Part shown: positions 24,544 through 31,147 of the stretch, in pieces | Layout: the number at the start of each line of letters is the position of its first letter | Position numbering within the stretch: position 1 is the first letter of the stretch | Source: Candidatus Aminicenantota bacterium | Lineage (GTDB): Bacteria; Acidobacteriota; Aminicenantia; Aminicenantales; UBA4085 | Reading direction: 5' to 3' | Assembly (NCBI GenBank): GCA_026393895.1 | Contig: JAPKZG010000013.1 | Span: 78,556-112,623 of the forward strand | Length of the DNA stretch: 34,068 nt | The notes under the pieces: generated by a model | Seen by the model: only the letters and a program-made list of their open reading frames with translations | What the model was told of the DNA's origin: nothing | The model's database searches: none | Made by a program: the position numbers and the translations under genes

Positions 24544-24675
24544 GTCATTTTTTTTTTTTTTTGCCGCCGGGCGGAAAGCCGAGGCACATCCCTCCGAATC
24601 AATTACCAAATCCGACAAGCGTTCCACACCGAGATATTCGCCTGCCCAGATCAACCCTGGACTTCCCCCAAAAAG

Positions 24676-24856
24676 CGGGGAAATACGCGACTTACCGTAA
24701 GCGGAATCTCCCCGTGGCCGGGAATGCCTCCCAGAAGCCGCATAGCGGAGGGGGGCCGAAGATTAAAGGGGAACCCCGATAAATCGGGTTCCCCTTCAAC
24801 GGGCGGCGGGATACCCACCCGCCCTGCTTCCCCTCCAAGGTATCGGCATTGCCGAT
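24676..24856. other. Series of five adjacent hairpins in a gene-free region
   Basis: The 625 bases 24505-25129 contain no credible protein gene. Five stems follow each other: CGGGGA/TCCCCG (24676-24714, with an inner CTTA/TAAG); GGCC plus CCTCC against GGAGG plus GGCC (24716-24757); AAGGGGAACCCCGAT/ATCGGGTTCCCCTT (24766-24796, one bulged C); GGGCGG/CCGCCC (24801-24824); and ATCGGC/GCCGAT (24842-24856). On the minus strand the third stem is followed by TTTAATCTT and could act as a terminator. Function unknown. Confidence 0.5.
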
Positions 24857-24891
24857 TAAAGAAGTATTGGGACTAGTTTCCAGACTTTGCG

Positions 24892-25003
24892 GGCTTGGCA
24901 GTCCTCCCCGCCCCTGGCGTGAGGGCAGCCCTACGCGACTTTTGGGAGCCAGGGCCGCGGCTGGAGGGTCCTAGCTCCCAGCGTCGCGCAGGACTGCAAA
25001 GCC
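24892..25003 (+). ncRNA. Candidate structured non-coding RNA, about 112 nt (unidentified)
   Basis: An outer stem of 13 pairs in 14 positions (24892-24905 with 24990-25003) encloses a side hairpin GCCC/GGGC (24910-24913 with 24923-24926). A long inner arm follows: CGCGAC with GTCGCG (24934-24939, 24983-24988), a 4/3 internal loop, GGGAGC with GCTCCC (24944-24949, 24974-24979), one mismatch, then AGGGCC with GGTCCT (24951-24956, 24967-24972; one GU) and a 10-nt loop. This three-way-junction shape is too regular to be chance. I could not match it to 6S, SRP, RNase P or tmRNA. Strand is uncertain. Confidence 0.45.
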
Positions 25004-25093
25004 ACCGAGGTATTCACGGCCGTGAGAGATTCCACGTTCTCAGGAAAAGAAGCTCCGCCAAGTTTTTAGGAGAAGTCCTGGGAAGGAGACCGG

Positions 25094-25122
25094 TTGACAG
25101 CCCGGCGGCCCGCCCCTATCAT
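25094..25122 (+). promoter_or_regulatory. Promoter giving a leaderless transcript of the Maf-RlmD gene
   Basis: Perfect TTGACA (25094-25099), exactly 17 nt, then TATCAT (25117-25122). The predicted transcript start (about 25129) is 1 nt before the GTG at 25130, where the Maf family N-terminus begins. Confidence 0.6.
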
Positions 25123-25129
25123 GGGCGCC

Positions 25130-27040
25130 GTGGATGTCATCCTCGCTTCCCAATCGCCCCGCCGGAAGGAGCTTCTCCGGAGAATCTTTCCCGAATTCCG
25201 GGTCGTTCCGAGCGGCCTGGATGAAAGGACGCTCGATCCGTCCGACCCGGTCTTTTTCGTCCGGGAGGCGGCCGAACTCAAGGCCCGCGACGTCGGGGCC
25301 CAATTCCCGGAAGCTCTGGTCATCGCCGCCGATACGATCGTCTGCCTGGAACGGGAGATATTCGGTAAGCCGGCCGGCCGCGAGGCGGCCGCTGAAATGC
25401 TCGGCCGGTTATCCGGCCGTCGCCATCGGGTTTTGACGGGAGTCGCCCTTTTCCGGGCCTCCGACGACCGCCTGGTCGTCAGCTACGAGACGACCTTCAT
25501 CACTTTCAAGACCCTGAGCCGAGACGAGATCGAAGCCTATCTCGACCGGAATGATTATGCCGACAAGGCCGGGAGCTACGCCGTCCAGGATGTCGGCGAT
25601 GCGTTCGTCGAACGCCTCGAGGGCGATTACAACAACGTCGTCGGGTTTCCCCTGAAGCGCTTAAAAAAAATGCTGAAGGAATTCAAGTCCCCCGAAATTG
25701 ACATGGAGATCACCGGGATCGCTTTCCCGAAAAGCTGGCCGGTCGGCCGGCTCAAGAACAAGGATGTCTGGGTCCCGGGCGCGGTCGTCGGGGACAAGGT
25801 CCGGGTGCGTCTCCTCCGCCGCAAACCCGCCGCGGCCAAAATCACGAAACTCGTGGAGCCCTCGCCCTGGCGGACGGCGGCCGCCTGCCCCCATTTCGGA
25901 ACGTGCGGCGGATGCGCCTTCCAGAATCTGGACTACGGCAAACAAATCGAACTTAAGGAAAACTACCTCCACCGTGTTCTGGAAAAGGACGGCCCGCCCG
26001 GCGCAGCCGGCGTCCTCGAACCGTTCCTGCCCTCGCCGGCTCTCTTCGGCTACCGGAACAAAATGGAGTTCGCTTTTTCCGGGCCCGGCGGCGCCCTCCG
26101 CCTCGGCCTGCGCGAACGATCGTTGCCGCTGGGAAAATCCCGCAAACGGACGGTCGGCCTCCAGACGTGTCCCCTCTTCGGGCCCGTGGCCGACCGCATC
26201 CTTCCCTTGGCCGCGGCGTTTGCCGAAGCCGACGGACGCCCGGGTTTCGACCCGATGTCGAAAAAGGGATTTTTCCGGAACCTCGTCCTGAGGGAAGCCA
26301 AGGGCACGGGCGAGGTGATGGTCATCCTCGTGACCCGGAGCGGGGAAATTCCCGGGGTCTGGGAATGGGCGGAAAAGCTGGCCGCCGACGTCCCGGCCGT
26401 CCGGAGCGTCTGGCGCGGCGAAAACGACCGCGAGGCCGACCTCGTGGAGTACGAAAAAACGACCCTTATTTGGGGCGCGGCCAGGATCGAGGAGGAGCTT
26501 TCCGGCTTGTGTTTCCGGATCGGTCCGGGATCGTTTTTCCAGCCGAACCCGCGGGGAGCGGCCGTCTTTTACGAAAAAATCTCCGCCCGGGCGGCCGAGA
26601 TCGGATCAAAAAAAGCAGTCGGCCTCTTCTGCGGCGCCGGAGCGATCGAGTTGTTTCTCGGACGTACGGTCGAGGAGGTCGTCGGCCTCGATTCCGAGGC
26701 GGCGAACATCCAAAATGCCTCGGAAAACGCGTCCCGAAACGGCTTGCCCAATGTTCGTTTCATTCAAGGGTTGGTGGAAAAAACGCTGCGGCAAGACGCG
26801 TTCGCCGGCGCCGACCTCATCGTTCTCGATCCGCCCCGGGACGGGTTGCACCCCGACGCCTTGTCGCTGATCCCCGGGCTCGGAGCGCCTAACCTGATTT
26901 ACATGTCCTGCAACCCGGCCACGTTCACCCGGGACATCCGGGGACTGGCCGCGTCCGGGTACAGGCCGGCGCGGATTTTCGCCGCGGATTTCTTCCCCCA
27001 CACCCCGCACTTCGAGGTGCTGGGATTTCTTTCCCGCTGA
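25130..27040 (+). CDS. Fusion of Maf nucleotide pyrophosphatase and RlmD-type 23S rRNA uracil methyltransferase
   Basis: One uninterrupted 636-residue frame joins two enzymes. Residues 1-187 are Maf, a pyrophosphatase for dTTP/UTP or modified nucleotides, with DVILASQSPRRKELL, AADTIV, FGKPAGR, LSGRRHRVLTG, DKAGSYAVQD and GDYNNVVGFP all intact. Residues from about 192 are a TrmA/RumA-type m5U methyltransferase: a TRAM domain (MEITGIAFPKSWPVGRL), Fe-S cysteines in ACPHFGTCGGC and TCPLF, the SAM site GLFCGAGAIELFLG, DPPRDGL and the catalytic cysteine in SCNPATFTRD. The Fe-S cysteines favour RlmD (U1939) over TrmA. The start is GTG 25130, fixed by the Maf N-terminus and the promoter; no Shine-Dalgarno. 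Convergent with the next gene, 3 bp apart. Confidence 0.9.
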   Translation: MDVILASQSPRRKELLRRIFPEFRVVPSGLDERTLDPSDPVFFVREAAELKARDVGAQFPEALVIAADTIVCLEREIFGKPAGREAAAEMLGRLSGRRHRVLTGVALFRASDDRLVVSYETTFITFKTLSRDEIEAYLDRNDYADKAGSYAVQDVGDAFVERLEGDYNNVVGFPLKRLKKMLKEFKSPEIDMEITGIAFPKSWPVGRLKNKDVWVPGAVVGDKVRVRLLRRKPAAAKITKLVEPSPWRTAAACPHFGTCGGCAFQNLDYGKQIELKENYLHRVLEKDGPPGAAGVLEPFLPSPALFGYRNKMEFAFSGPGGALRLGLRERSLPLGKSRKRTVGLQTCPLFGPVADRILPLAAAFAEADGRPGFDPMSKKGFFRNLVLREAKGTGEVMVILVTRSGEIPGVWEWAEKLAADVPAVRSVWRGENDREADLVEYEKTTLIWGAARIEEELSGLCFRIGPGSFFQPNPRGAAVFYEKISARAAEIGSKKAVGLFCGAGAIELFLGRTVEEVVGLDSEAANIQNASENASRNGLPNVRFIQGLVEKTLRQDAFAGADLIVLDPPRDGLHPDALSLIPGLGAPNLIYMSCNPATFTRDIRGLAASGYRPARIFAADFFPHTPHFEVLGFLSR

Positions 27041-27043
27041 GCG

Positions 27044-27496
27044 TTATTTCATCTCGCTCATGACTTTATTGTATCTCTCCTGGGCCGCGACAACCTTGGG
27101 ATCTTGCAGGAACGGGGCCGCTTTGCCCATCGCGCCCATCAGTTTGCCCATGATCGCTTCGAGGCGGTCCATGAACGGTTTCAATTCGGCGGGCGGATTG
27201 TCCTGGGTCTTGAATTCGGGGAATTTCTCGCCGATCGATTTCATCTTCGGGCCTAATTCGGTCAACTTCGCGGTCACGGCGTCCAAGGCCGCGGCCACGT
27301 CGTCGGCCGATGTCGCCTTGTCGAGGGTCGCGACGAACGCCTCGTTGGCCCCGATGAAACCGTCCATCACCGGGCCGACCTCGGCGTATTTGCCCAACGC
27401 CGCGTATTTGTCCGAGGCCGCCTCCCCGCCTTTCTTGCAGGCCGTCAGGCCGACGACCAGACCGACCGCCAGGACCAGGATCATTGTTTTGCGCAT
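27044..27496 (-). CDS. Small predicted lipoprotein, helical, function unknown
   Basis: A 150-residue exported protein. KTMILVLAVGLVVGLTAC is a lipoprotein signal with lipobox LTAC (Cys20). The mature part is rich in Ala, Lys, Met and Glu and looks alpha-helical; FMDRLEAIMGKLMGAMGKAA is a strongly amphipathic stretch near residue 110. I do not recognise a named family. GGAGGAGAGAAG immediately precedes ATG 27496; a longer frame upstream to 27613 crosses the promoter. It points away from the divergent methyltransferase at 27655 and is transcribed alone. Confidence 0.75.
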   Translation of the reverse strand: MRKTMILVLAVGLVVGLTACKKGGEAASDKYAALGKYAEVGPVMDGFIGANEAFVATLDKATSADDVAAALDAVTAKLTELGPKMKSIGEKFPEFKTQDNPPAELKPFMDRLEAIMGKLMGAMGKAAPFLQDPKVVAAQERYNKVMSEMK

Positions 27497-27568
27497 CTTC
27501 TCTCCTCCTCCGAAAATCCGGGAGCCCCGGCCTCGACGGACGAGGCCGGCCGTTCCCGTTATTCCCGG

Positions 27569-27598
27569 AATATATATGCGCGGCCGAGCCAAAGTCAA
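27569..27598 (-). promoter_or_regulatory. Putative promoter of the small lipoprotein gene
   Basis: Minus strand: TTGACT (27593-27598) with TATATT (27569-27574, spacer 18) or TATATA (27571-27576, spacer 16). The leader of about 65 nt ends in a strong GGAGGAG site. Confidence 0.5.
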
Positions 27599-27630
27599 GC
27601 GGCTCTTCCTCACCCGGGAGGTTTTTTTGA

Positions 27631-27654
27631 TATGATGTCCGGCGGAGAGCCGCC
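27631..27654 (+). promoter_or_regulatory. -10 element and RBS-masking hairpin before the methyltransferase GTG
   Basis: TATGAT (27631-27636) is a good -10, without a clear -35. A perfect hairpin GGCGG-AGAG-CCGCC (27641-27654) contains the GGAG ribosome site and ends exactly at the GTG start at 27655. It could hide the site in the RNA. Confidence 0.4.
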
Positions 27655-28227
27655 GTGCCCCATAAATTCGAAGTCGCCCGGTTCAAACGGTTGATGTCCG
27701 CGGAACGCCGGAAAGAACTCCCCCCGAAACTCGTCCTCGGCGAAATCGGCCTCCGGCCGGGACAGGTCTTCGTCGATATCGGCGCGGGGCCGGGCTTTTT
27801 CGCCCTGCCCGCCTCGGCGATCGTCGGCCCCGGCGGCCGGGTCATCGGGCTGGACGTTTCGCCGGTCATGGTCGATGAGCTCCGGAAAAACGCCGCCCTA
27901 AAAAAGGCGGCCAACATCCGGACCCGGACGATCCCGGAAACCGGAGCGGATTTCCCGGCCGGGGCGGATTTTTATTTCCTGGCCAATGTCTTCCACGAAA
28001 TCGACGATCGGACCGCGTATCTCCGGCGCATCCGCAGCCGCATGACTGCCCGCTCCCGGCTCGTTCTCATCGATTTTCTGAAAAAGAAAACGAAGCATGG
28101 GCCGCCGCTCCGCGACCGGATCCCGCTTCGGACCATCCGGTCGTTGCTCGTTGCGTCCGGGTTTACGGTCGTTCGGATCTTCCGCCCAAACGAAGAAGAA
28201 TACGGCGTGGTCGCCCGCCGGGCCTGA
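27655..28227 (+). CDS. Class I SAM-dependent methyltransferase
   Basis: A 190-residue small methyltransferase of the Methyltransf_11/UbiE-like group. Motif I is FVDIGAGPGFFALPA (about 38-52), followed by GRVIGLDVSPVMVDEL, then the FYFLANVFHEIDDR segment (motif IV region) and SRLVLIDFLKKKTKHGPP. The FHEIDD stretch occurs in a group of uncharacterised methyltransferases sometimes placed near arsenic or metal genes, but no such gene is adjacent. The start is GTG 27655. It converges on the V-ATPase operon, with 25 bp between the stops. The substrate cannot be predicted. Confidence 0.8.
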   Translation: MPHKFEVARFKRLMSAERRKELPPKLVLGEIGLRPGQVFVDIGAGPGFFALPASAIVGPGGRVIGLDVSPVMVDELRKNAALKKAANIRTRTIPETGADFPAGADFYFLANVFHEIDDRTAYLRRIRSRMTARSRLVLIDFLKKKTKHGPPLRDRIPLRTIRSLLVASGFTVVRIFRPNEEEYGVVARRA

Positions 28228-28252
28228 GGAAGTTTCCGCGGGCCTGCCTGCC

Positions 28253-28681
28253 TCAGCCGATAATGGCCAGCGAGAAGGCCATGACGAAGATGGCCACGGT
28301 TTCGCAGAGCCCGACGACGATCAGGTCCTGGGCGAATCCCTTGTTCGTCTCGCTAAACGCGTCGCAGCTTGCGGCCGAACACTGCCCCTGGGCGACGGCC
28401 GAATAGCCGATCGCGGCGCCGGACAGGACGCCGATGCCCAGCTTGAACAGCCCGTCGATCCCCGAGCCCTTCAAACTGTTCATGACGATGAATCCGTAAA
28501 TCGTCTGGGTCAGGGGGGCGCCGGCGAAAACAACGAGAAGAAAGGACGCCGGTTTGTTGGCAAGGTAATTGCGCTTCCAGGCGCCGATGGCCGCCTGTCC
28601 GGCGATGCCCGCGCCGATGCCGGACCCGATGGCCGAAAGACCTAAAACGGCGGCGACTCCGATGAAGCCGATGATGTCCAT
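28253..28681 (-). CDS. atpK: V-type ATPase subunit K (membrane rotor ring)
   Basis: A 142-residue proteolipid with four membrane helices in two hairpins. It forms the ion-carrying ring of the V/A-type ATPase. The first hairpin has GAPLTQTIYGF; the second has AVAQGQ and the essential carboxylate in GLCETVAIF (Glu127). Thr58, Gln59, Tyr62, Gln98 and Glu127 match the residues that coordinate sodium in Enterococcus hirae NtpK (Thr64, Gln65, Tyr68, Gln110, Glu139). This points to sodium rather than proton transport. AAAGGAGACAGGG precedes ATG 28681. It is the last gene of the A-B-D-I-K operon, 18 bp after subunit I. Confidence 0.92.
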   Translation of the reverse strand: MDIIGFIGVAAVLGLSAIGSGIGAGIAGQAAIGAWKRNYLANKPASFLLVVFAGAPLTQTIYGFIVMNSLKGSGIDGLFKLGIGVLSGAAIGYSAVAQGQCSAASCDAFSETNKGFAQDLIVVGLCETVAIFVMAFSLAIIG

Positions 28682-28699
28682 CCCTGTCTCCTTTATGGA

Positions 28700-30523
28700 T
28701 TACCGTTCGGATTTGACCGTGACCCGGAAGGGGTCGTATTTGATCCCGGACCACTCCATGCCGAGGTGGTTGCTGAATTCGAGCATGTTGAGCCGGATGC
28801 CGTGAACGACGACGGAAAGCGTGCAGAGGGCGAGATTGAGGGCGTGGCCGAAGGTCAGAAACAACACGCCGGCGACGATCAGGAAAACGGGCTTGAGCAT
28901 CCCTCCGCCCATGCCGTTGATGACCGTGCCGAGAGACGAGCCGGCCAGTCCGACCGCCCAGAGACGGATGTAGGAGACGATGTCGGCGAACACGCCGACC
29001 GTGCCGAGAAAGATGGGAATAAAATTCTGCAGCCCGCCGAACAGCGATTTCAGGATGTTCCCTTCATAGGAACCGAAGAGGAAGTTTGCGGCAAAACCGC
29101 CGACGACCAGCCAGACCGCGTACGGCGGGGCCGGAAAACGCTTCGCGTCAACGACGAGATTAAGGACGAAGAACAACATCCCGAAGATCATCGCCAACGA
29201 GCCGACCTGGCTGATGAATTGAAGGTTCGGAAAGAGGCGGCGGATGTTCTTGATCCGGGCGAGCGAGAGCTGGACGACTCCGATTAAAAAACAGAACACC
29301 TGGATGTTCTCGCTCGCATTCGGGTTGGCGTTCGAAATCGGCGGGATCGAAATCGCCCGGAGAACCGGAGGAAGCGAAGCGAAGGGAACCGAGAACCAGG
29401 TCCCCGTCGCGGCCCCCCAGAGGACGAGAGCGCCCGAGAGAAAAACAAGAAGACGGACCCCGTCGGGGACGACCCTTCCATGGCGCTTGGCCCGGAACGC
29501 GGCCCAAAGACTCGCGCCCAGCATCAGGAGTCCGTAACCGGCGTCGCCGAAAATCATGGCGAAGAAGAGGGCGAAAAAGACGAGGAACCAGAACGAGATT
29601 TCGTACTCGTGATAGCCCGGGACGGTCCCCAGAAATTCAAAGACCGGGTCGATCATCCGGACAAAGCGGTTGTTTTGGACCTTGGTCGGGACATGATCGT
29701 CGCCCGAAGGATCGTCCGCCGCGAAGGCCCATCCCCGGCTTTTCGCGCAGGCGGCCAGGGCGTCCAGGTCCGCGACCGGGACGAAGCCCTTGACGTGACA
29801 GACGGACCCTTCGGGGGTGAAGGATTCCCGGACAATCTCGAATCGGAGATCCTGCCCGACGGCGTCGAGGGCGTCCCGGAGCGACGCCGTCTCTCGGGAA
29901 GCGGAGGCCTGTCTCTCCTCAAGGCCGGCGATATCGGCGCTTATCGCGGCGATTCGTTCCCGCATCGCGGCGACCGAAAGAAGCGGAGGGACGAATTCGA
30001 CGAAACCCGGCGGCATCGGCGGAACGGGAGAGCTTCGCCCGATCGCGGCAATGAGCAGGCGGCGCTTGTTTCCGGAGAGGACGACGATTTCCGCCCCGGC
30101 CGGGGCCGCCCCGAATTTTTTCGTCTCCGCTTCGAACAGCCTGACGTCCAAACCCTTGGCCCGCAGCTCCGCGAGCGCCGCCGGATCGAAATCACCCCAG
30201 GTGTCGGCCCGGTCGATTTCCTTTTGGAAGGCGGCGATTTCGTCCTGGAGTTCCTTGATGCCTTCCTCGTCGGCCAGGACGCGCCTGGCGAGAGCGACGG
30301 CCTCTTCCGTCGTCAGCCGGCCGGGCGGCGGGTTTTTCACCGGGGGGATGATGTTGAGCGCAGCCGAGATCCCGTCCCGGGCCCGGGTCAGACGGTCGAA
30401 TTCAACCCCCGAAGGACGGGCGCATTCGACGTGAACGAGCCCGAGATCGCGCAATTCACGGAGGGCGCCGGCCTTCTCCTTCACGAGGAGAACGAGCCAG
30501 ACCTTCTTCATCGGTGCGATCAT
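28700..30523 (-). CDS. atpI: V-type ATPase subunit I
   Basis: A 607-residue stator subunit (the counterpart of eukaryotic subunit a) that forms the ion half-channels beside the K ring. The N-terminal half (about 1-310) is soluble and charged. The C-terminal half has about seven to eight membrane helices, beginning FWFLVFFALFFAMIFGDAGY with the conserved FGDAGYG turn. Later helices contain FADIVSYIRLWAVGLAGSSL, whose arginine is the expected ion-path residue, and FLTFGHALNLALCTLSVVVHGIRLNMLEF. ATG 30523 overlaps the subunit D stop (ATGA), indicating coupling; an in-frame ATG at 30511 is an alternative. Confidence 0.93.
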   Translation of the reverse strand: MIAPMKKVWLVLLVKEKAGALRELRDLGLVHVECARPSGVEFDRLTRARDGISAALNIIPPVKNPPPGRLTTEEAVALARRVLADEEGIKELQDEIAAFQKEIDRADTWGDFDPAALAELRAKGLDVRLFEAETKKFGAAPAGAEIVVLSGNKRRLLIAAIGRSSPVPPMPPGFVEFVPPLLSVAAMRERIAAISADIAGLEERQASASRETASLRDALDAVGQDLRFEIVRESFTPEGSVCHVKGFVPVADLDALAACAKSRGWAFAADDPSGDDHVPTKVQNNRFVRMIDPVFEFLGTVPGYHEYEISFWFLVFFALFFAMIFGDAGYGLLMLGASLWAAFRAKRHGRVVPDGVRLLVFLSGALVLWGAATGTWFSVPFASLPPVLRAISIPPISNANPNASENIQVFCFLIGVVQLSLARIKNIRRLFPNLQFISQVGSLAMIFGMLFFVLNLVVDAKRFPAPPYAVWLVVGGFAANFLFGSYEGNILKSLFGGLQNFIPIFLGTVGVFADIVSYIRLWAVGLAGSSLGTVINGMGGGMLKPVFLIVAGVLFLTFGHALNLALCTLSVVVHGIRLNMLEFSNHLGMEWSGIKYDPFRVTVKSER

Positions 30524-31137
30524 GCGGCCGTCCTTTCGACGACTTTGCGCTTGGCGATTTTTCCCCGGACGACCTGGGCGATCTGCTGATCGCCGAGATA
30601 GATCCGGATTTTCCGAATGTTCTCGAGTGCTTCGGGGATCTTCACTTTCTCAAAGAGGTTAACCCGCTGGGACGTCGTCCGGAGTTCATCCGAAAGCCGG
30701 GCAATTTGTTCGACGAGGACCCGGACCTCCAGGTCCAGAATCAGCATTTGCTTGAGCCGTTCGATCGCCGCGTCCACCCACATCGGCTCGACGAAAAGGT
30801 CATAGTCGACGACCTCGAAATCGGCTCCTTCGAAAATGGGGATTTCCACCCCGGCGACGTTGCCCCGGCCGGTCCGCATCCGGGCGACCGAAAGCAACGG
30901 CCGGCCGCCGGGACCGGGATCTGTCCATCCTTCACCGAACACGCCGATCCAGGCGCGGAATTCCCGATCAAGCGACTCGCGGGCCGCCGCAAAATCACGC
31001 CGCTTCGCCTCGATGCGGCGGATCTCCATCTGCAGCTGCTGTTTTTTCATTTGAAGGGTGGGCAGGTAGCGCAGGTACGTTTTGAGCGCATCCCGCTGTT
31101 TCTTCAGCTCGTTTTTCGTCAACTTGATCTTGGCCAT
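30520..31137 (-). CDS. atpD: V-type ATPase subunit D
   Basis: A 205-residue central-stalk subunit that rotates inside the A3B3 head and links it to the ring. The two long coiled-coil helices of the family are visible: KIKLTKNELKKQRDALKTYL through RRIEAKRRDFAA at the N-terminus, and the C-terminal region ELRTTSQRVNLFEKVKIPEA followed by LENIRKIRIYLGDQQ. The NLFEKVKIP motif is a strong D-subunit signature. It starts at ATG 31137, 10 bp after subunit B, and overlaps subunit I by 4 bp. Confidence 0.92.
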   Translation of the reverse strand: MAKIKLTKNELKKQRDALKTYLRYLPTLQMKKQQLQMEIRRIEAKRRDFAAARESLDREFRAWIGVFGEGWTDPGPGGRPLLSVARMRTGRGNVAGVEIPIFEGADFEVVDYDLFVEPMWVDAAIERLKQMLILDLEVRVLVEQIARLSDELRTTSQRVNLFEKVKIPEALENIRKIRIYLGDQQIAQVVRGKIAKRKVVERTAA

Positions 31138-31147
31138 CCCAAGCGCC

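Noticed and set aside
24548..24562. Run of 15 T as an intrinsic terminator
   Set aside because: No stem precedes it on the plus strand. It lies just upstream of the argR -35 on the minus strand, where it would act as an A-tract UP-like element if anything.
24676..24856. CRISPR array or integron attC sites
   Set aside because: The hairpins differ in sequence from one another, there is no repeat-spacer periodicity, and no cas or integrase gene is present.
24190..24876. Plus-strand open frame of 228 codons across argR and the intergenic hairpins
   Set aside because: It runs antisense to argR and then through the poly-T tract (FFFF) and hairpins. No start signal and no protein-like conservation pattern.
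24892..25003. Identification of the structured segment as 6S RNA
   Set aside because: A short likeness to the GGGCCAGTCC part of enterobacterial 6S was noticed, but the central-bubble layout and overall length do not fit. RNase P, tmRNA and SRP RNA signatures are also absent.
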